Positions 15,653 to 18,906 of a stretch of 18,906 nucleotides of DNA are shown here, piece by piece. The stretch spans positions 1 through 18,906 of the forward strand of contig CAZMCT010000082.1 in assembly GCA_964564785.1 (NCBI GenBank). Direction: 5' to 3'. The position numbers and the translations under genes are program-made. The notes under the pieces are model-generated. The model saw only the letters and a program-made list of their open reading frames with translations, did not search any database and was not told the DNA's origin. Position 1 is the first letter of the stretch; every line of letters begins with the position of its first letter. Origin of the DNA: CAZMCT01 sp964564785 (GTDB lineage: Bacteria > Planctomycetota > Phycisphaerae > UBA1845 > Fen-1342).

Positions 15653-16535
15653 ACAGACGCCGCGCGAGCTGCTTGCGGGCCGCTTCCACCGTATTCCGCA
15701 GCAGCATCGCCACCGTCAGCGGACCCACACCCCCCGGAACGGGCGTGAGGTACCCCGCCACCGGCGCAACCGCGTCAAAATCCACATCTCCAACCGTGCG
15801 CTGCACGTCGCTCCCCGTCGCATCGCGCTCCACCACGCGGTTGATCCCCACGTCGATCACGACGGCGCCCGGCTTCACATGCCCTGCACCGATCAGTCGC
15901 GGCTTGCCCACTGCCACGATCAGGATGTCCGCCCGCCGCGTATGCGCGGCCAGGTCCCGCGTTGCCGCATGGCAGCCCGTCACCGTCGCCATGCGCGTCA
16001 GCAGGAACATCGTCACCGGCCGGCCGACGATCGCGCTCTGCCCCACCACGACCGCCTCCGCCCCGCGTTCGACCACCCCGCTGCGCCGCAGCAGCTCGCG
16101 CACGGCCAGCGCCGTGCAGGGGGCGATGATCGGTTCGCCGTAGAACAGCAGCCCGATGTTGGCCGGGTTCACCCCCTCGACGTCCTTGTACGGATCAATT
16201 TGGTATTGCGCCAGCGCCGGCTCAATCTGCGACGGCAACGGAAGCTGAAGGATGACGCCGTTCACGCTCGGGTCCGCGTTCAACCCCGCCAGCGTCGTGT
16301 GCAGCTCGGTCTGCGTGGTGCCCTCCGGCAACTCGACCAACTGGTAGTCGACCCCCACCTGCGTGCTCAGGTGTCGCTGACGCTCGGCGTAGAGCCGACC
16401 GGCCGCGTCGCTGCCCACCAGCACCGCGCACAGCCGGATCGGCCCGTGGTGGGCGTTGTACCACGCGACCTGCCGCGTCACTTCGTGCCGGATCTCCGCC
16501 GCGTACGCGGCGCCGTCCAGGATGGTCGCCGGCAT
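15651..16535 (-). CDS. folD: FolD-like methylene-THF dehydrogenase; cyclohydrolase doubtful
   Basis: 294 residues, usual FolD length. FolD normally oxidises 5,10-methylene-THF with NADP+ and hydrolyses the product to 10-formyl-THF. Family marks: ILDGAAYA, AVLVGSDAAGRLYAE, VILQLPLP (94-101), PYKDVEGVNP (115-124), GQSAIVGRP, ADILIVAVGKP, GAVVIDVGIN and TPVPGGVGPLTVAML. Against the well-studied human enzyme, Tyr52 is kept (Tyr49) and Gln100 is kept (Gln97), but Lys56 is Gln53 and Asp125 is Glu120. The Lys is central to cyclohydrolase chemistry, so this may be mainly a dehydrogenase. The PCTP motif is also PCTA. The ATG at 16535 has GGGAG four bases upstream; a longer in-frame start adds a non-conserved tail. 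Confidence 0.93.
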   Translation of the reverse strand: MPATILDGAAYAAEIRHEVTRQVAWYNAHHGPIRLCAVLVGSDAAGRLYAERQRHLSTQVGVDYQLVELPEGTTQTELHTTLAGLNADPSVNGVILQLPLPSQIEPALAQYQIDPYKDVEGVNPANIGLLFYGEPIIAPCTALAVRELLRRSGVVERGAEAVVVGQSAIVGRPVTMFLLTRMATVTGCHAATRDLAAHTRRADILIVAVGKPRLIGAGHVKPGAVVIDVGINRVVERDATGSDVQRTVGDVDFDAVAPVAGYLTPVPGGVGPLTVAMLLRNTVEAARKQLARRL

Positions 16536-16715
16536 ACTGCTCCCTCGGCCGGCGGTCTGCGCGGGCTCGACCGACCGGCCCACCGGGTCCGATCATCGCG
16601 TGCCCCCGCGCGCTCCGCAAGCCGGGCGGCCGCCCACCAGCGCCGTTTTGGGAGAGGGTCCTCAAGTCCAACGCCCCGGATGTCCAATAGGAAAAGAAAC
16701 CGGAAAGGAGAAACC

Positions 16716-17132
16716 ATGCCACTCATCAATTGGACCCCGGCCTACAGCGTGCAGGTTCCCGAAATCGATCAACAGCACCAGAAACTCGTGCAGATGATCA
16801 ACCAGTTGCACGACGCGATGAGCTCCGGCCAGGGGCGCAACGCCCTCAAGTCGCTGCTGGCCAGCCTGATTCAGTACACCGTGACGCACTTTAGCTTCGA
16901 AGAGCAGCTCATGCAGAAGGCGAATTACCCGGATCTCGACCAGCACCGCCAGCAGCACGAACTCCTGAAGAAGCAAGTGCACGACATGAATGCACGGCTC
17001 CAAAGCGGCGAGATGTCGCTGACCATCGACGTGTTGAACTTCCTGCGCGACTGGCTCATCAAGCACATTCAGGGCACCGACCAGAAATACGTGCCCTACC
17101 TCGCCAAGACGGCCGCCGCGGCGAGCCGGTAG
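16716..17132 (+). CDS. Bacteriohemerythrin
   Basis: 138-residue single-domain hemerythrin, an O2-binding non-heme diiron protein of the cytoplasm used for oxygen sensing, storage or delivery. All expected ligands are present: His21 (DQQHQKL), His58 and Glu62 (HFSFE), His77 and His81 (HRQQH), His117 and Asp122 (HIQGTD). The N-terminal NWTPAYSVQVPEIDQQH is typical. AAAGGAG five bases before the ATG at 16716 is the strongest ribosome site in the window, suggesting efficient translation. It is divergent from folD and convergent with the transporter. No chemoreceptor or other signalling domain is fused. Confidence 0.96.
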   Translation: MPLINWTPAYSVQVPEIDQQHQKLVQMINQLHDAMSSGQGRNALKSLLASLIQYTVTHFSFEEQLMQKANYPDLDQHRQQHELLKKQVHDMNARLQSGEMSLTIDVLNFLRDWLIKHIQGTDQKYVPYLAKTAAAASR

Positions 17133-17140
17133 CGGCGCCG

Positions 17141-17164
17141 CCCGTCCCGCCCACCGCGGACGGG
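17141..17164 (+). terminator. Hairpin downstream of bacteriohemerythrin
   Basis: CCCGTCC (17141-17147) and GGACGGG (17158-17164) form a perfect 7-bp stem around a ten-base loop, eight bases after the stop codon. An AAGAAGAA stretch follows, not a T-run, so factor-independent termination on this strand is not supported. Confidence 0.35.
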
Positions 17165-17240
17165 GCCGAAGAAGAACGGGCCTCAGGATCCCCCGGCCGC
17201 TCCCCCCGGCCTTCGCCCGGCCGCCCGGAAGACGTGGCAC

Positions 17241-17270
17241 CGCAGCGCGGGCTCACGCCGCCGCGCTGCG
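17241..17270 (-). terminator. 10-bp inverted repeat spanning transporter stop
   Basis: CGCAGCGCGG (17241-17250) and CCGCGCTGCG (17261-17270) are perfect complements around a ten-base loop that holds the stop codon (17255-17253). It is the longest perfect stem I found in the window. It could terminate or stabilise the transporter mRNA. Confidence 0.4.
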
Positions 17271-18770
17271 CCGGGCCGCGTCGCGCTTCAGCCAGAAATG
17301 GTAGCCCACCATCGCCAGCGTCGCGGCCAGACCGACGGCCGCGCACAGCACCCAGAACGACTGCGGGTGGTAGTGATCCCACAGCCGCGCCTGCGCCGCG
17401 GCCTCCGATTGTCCGAGCAGCTCGGCCAGCCGCGGCAGGGCCTCCGCCCGCGTCAGGCGCTCGACTGCGGCGGGGTCCTGGCCCAGGTTCTCGACCAGGT
17501 AGCGGCGCGACAGCTCGACCTTGTCGGAGAGCCGGTCGTACAGCGGCCCGCCGATGAAGTTCGCCCCGGCCCAGCCGAAGGCGAACGGGATGTTCGAGAA
17601 GCCCATGTACAGGGCCTTCTTCTCGGGCGGGGCCATCAGCCCGATGTACTCGCTGAACTTCGGGCTACAGATCATCTCGCCCACCGCGAAGATGAAGATC
17701 GCCAGCGCCACGGCCGCGCCGGTCGTCACTGACCCGGCCATCAGCAGCCCGAAGCACGCGATGAACATCCCCACGATCATCGCGCTGATGTGCCGGAACT
17801 TGCCCGCCAGGTACGAGATCGGCAGCACCAGCAGGATGATCGAGCCGGAGTCGATGTTCACCACCCACTCCGGGTTCACCTGCCCGCCCGCGGCCGCCAG
17901 GTTGCGGAAAAACTCGAGCCCCGTGGCGCGGGCCAGGAACCGCGCCAGGTCGTTCGTGTCCACCCACTGGTCGATGAACACCGAGAGCTGGTCGAACAGC
18001 TGCATGAACATGAACCAGAACCCCGAGAAGATCGCCAGGAAAACCACGAACCGCAGATCCGCAAAGACCTCGAGGCTCTCGAGCAACACCGCCCCGGCGC
18101 TCTTCCGCCGCGGCCCGGACGACGCGCTGGGAGCGTAGTCCTTCAGCAGCGTCAGCGTGATCAGTACGTTGACCAGGATGATGCTCGCGGCCGCGAAAAA
18201 CGCGTACTTCCACTCCAGCAGCCGCAGGTAGCCGCACACCATCGGACCGATGAATCCGCCGATGTTCACGACCTGGTAGAACATTCCCCAGCCCAACGAC
18301 GAGTTGCGCTCGGTCACGCAGTGGGCCAGCGTCCCGTGCAACGGCGGCTTGAAGATCGCCGTGCCGGTTCCGATCAGGCAGCACGCCAGCATGAAGCTCC
18401 ACCACGCGTGCGTGTAACCCATCAGGCCGTAGCCGATGATATTGATGCCGAATGCGACCAGCAGCGACTTGCGGTAGCCGTAGCGGTCGGCGAATCCGCC
18501 CGTGAACATCGGCAGCAGACACTGGATCAGCGACCACACCCCAAAGAAGATGCCCTTGTCCGTGTTGCTCAGGCCCAGCCCGCCCTTCTCGGCCGCGGCC
18601 ACGATGTACAGCGCCGCGATCGTCCGCACGCCGTAGAACGAAAACCGCTCGACGAGCTCGATGACGTTCGCGACCCAGAACGAGGCAGGGAAGCTCGCCA
18701 GTTGCGCGAAGAACCCGAGGCGGGCGGGGGCGGCGGTGACGGGCGACTCCGTGGCGGCGGCCTGGCTCAT
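17253..18770 (-). CDS. POT/MFS-type transporter (peptide-like family)
   Basis: 505 residues with about twelve membrane helices. The first helix has IELVERFSFYGVR (37-49), fitting the ExxERFxYYG proton-coupling signature of the POT (PTR2) family of H+-coupled di/tripeptide carriers. GGFADRYGYRKS follows the second helix and FYQVVNIGGFIGP resembles the TM5 region. A polar, Asn/Asp-containing stretch (VDTNDLARFLARATGLEFF) sits between later helices, and a charged helical insert of about 60 residues (YDRLSDKVELSRRYL to LWDHYHPQ) precedes the last helix. The ATG at 18770 has AGGAGG eight bases upstream; a longer frame reading to 18866 is not needed. Peptide transport is the default guess; the substrate is unproven. 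Confidence 0.88.
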   Translation of the reverse strand: MSQAAATESPVTAAPARLGFFAQLASFPASFWVANVIELVERFSFYGVRTIAALYIVAAAEKGGLGLSNTDKGIFFGVWSLIQCLLPMFTGGFADRYGYRKSLLVAFGINIIGYGLMGYTHAWWSFMLACCLIGTGTAIFKPPLHGTLAHCVTERNSSLGWGMFYQVVNIGGFIGPMVCGYLRLLEWKYAFFAAASIILVNVLITLTLLKDYAPSASSGPRRKSAGAVLLESLEVFADLRFVVFLAIFSGFWFMFMQLFDQLSVFIDQWVDTNDLARFLARATGLEFFRNLAAAGGQVNPEWVVNIDSGSIILLVLPISYLAGKFRHISAMIVGMFIACFGLLMAGSVTTGAAVALAIFIFAVGEMICSPKFSEYIGLMAPPEKKALYMGFSNIPFAFGWAGANFIGGPLYDRLSDKVELSRRYLVENLGQDPAAVERLTRAEALPRLAELLGQSEAAAQARLWDHYHPQSFWVLCAAVGLAATLAMVGYHFWLKRDAARRSAAA

Positions 18771-18778
18771 ACGCTGCG

Positions 18779-18784
18779 CCTCCT
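18779..18784 (-). promoter_or_regulatory. Strong ribosome site of the transporter
   Basis: A full AGGAGG on the minus strand lies eight bases before the ATG at 18770-18768. It decides that start over in-frame codons nearer the window edge. Confidence 0.75.
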
Positions 18785-18906
18785 GTGCAACCCCCGTGGG
18801 GCTCAACTTCACCCAGTGTACCGCCCCCGGTCCCGCCCGCCCAAGGCCCGTACGGCCGGGTGCCACCCAAGCGAGCGCCCCCGCCGCCCGCGGGGCCCCC
18901 CTTGCG

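Noticed and set aside
15629..15655. Fourth copy of the 59-bp repeat
   Set aside because: It shares a GCGGCGGCTC-like core but lacks the linker and right hairpin, so similarity is within chance for GC-rich hairpins.

Overview
The window looks like a GC-rich chromosomal scaffold from a free-living bacterium, most likely a planctomycete or close relative. That placement is inference: it rests on protein style (a MoxR/DUF58 pair followed by a small NPF-repeat protein, stand-alone HDOD proteins, long GC-rich spacers), not on a marker gene. No rRNA, tRNA, phage, integrase, insertion sequence or CRISPR array was seen. A 19-base N gap at 8179-8197 beside a G13 run marks a poor assembly join in a spacer.

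Layout. 1-650 (-): an HD-domain protein cut by the window edge, divergent from two tandem HDOD paralogues (943-1824 and 1844-2749). 3009-5733 (+): a MoxR AAA+ ATPase, a DUF58 protein and a 136-residue protein with three NPFA motifs. Each is followed by one copy of a 59-bp structured repeat, and the middle copy supplies the stop codon of the DUF58 gene. 5899-8108 (-): a dGTPase-like HD enzyme behind a secreted helical protein. 8350-8637 (+): clpS. 8715-10541 (-): glmS, divergent from a stand-alone Hpt protein (10784-11131), then dnaK (11367-13280). 13489-14463 (-): a lipoprotein with a probable alpha/beta-hydrolase fold, divergent from a two-helix membrane protein with TrkA/RCK domains (14567-15628). 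15651-16535 (-): a FolD with two altered active-site positions. 16716-17132 (+): bacteriohemerythrin. 17253-18770 (-): a POT/MFS-type transporter.

Most genes are housekeeping or signalling genes in short divergent and convergent units. The unusual parts are the 59-bp repeat family in the moxR cassette, the 12-residue-period NPF protein, the FolD substitutions, the RCK protein without a recognisable K+ filter, and perfect GC-rich inverted repeats that abut or span several stop codons without a U-tract. No complete new defence or metabolic system is evident. The repeat-punctuated MoxR/DUF58/NPF cassette is the best candidate for something undescribed.
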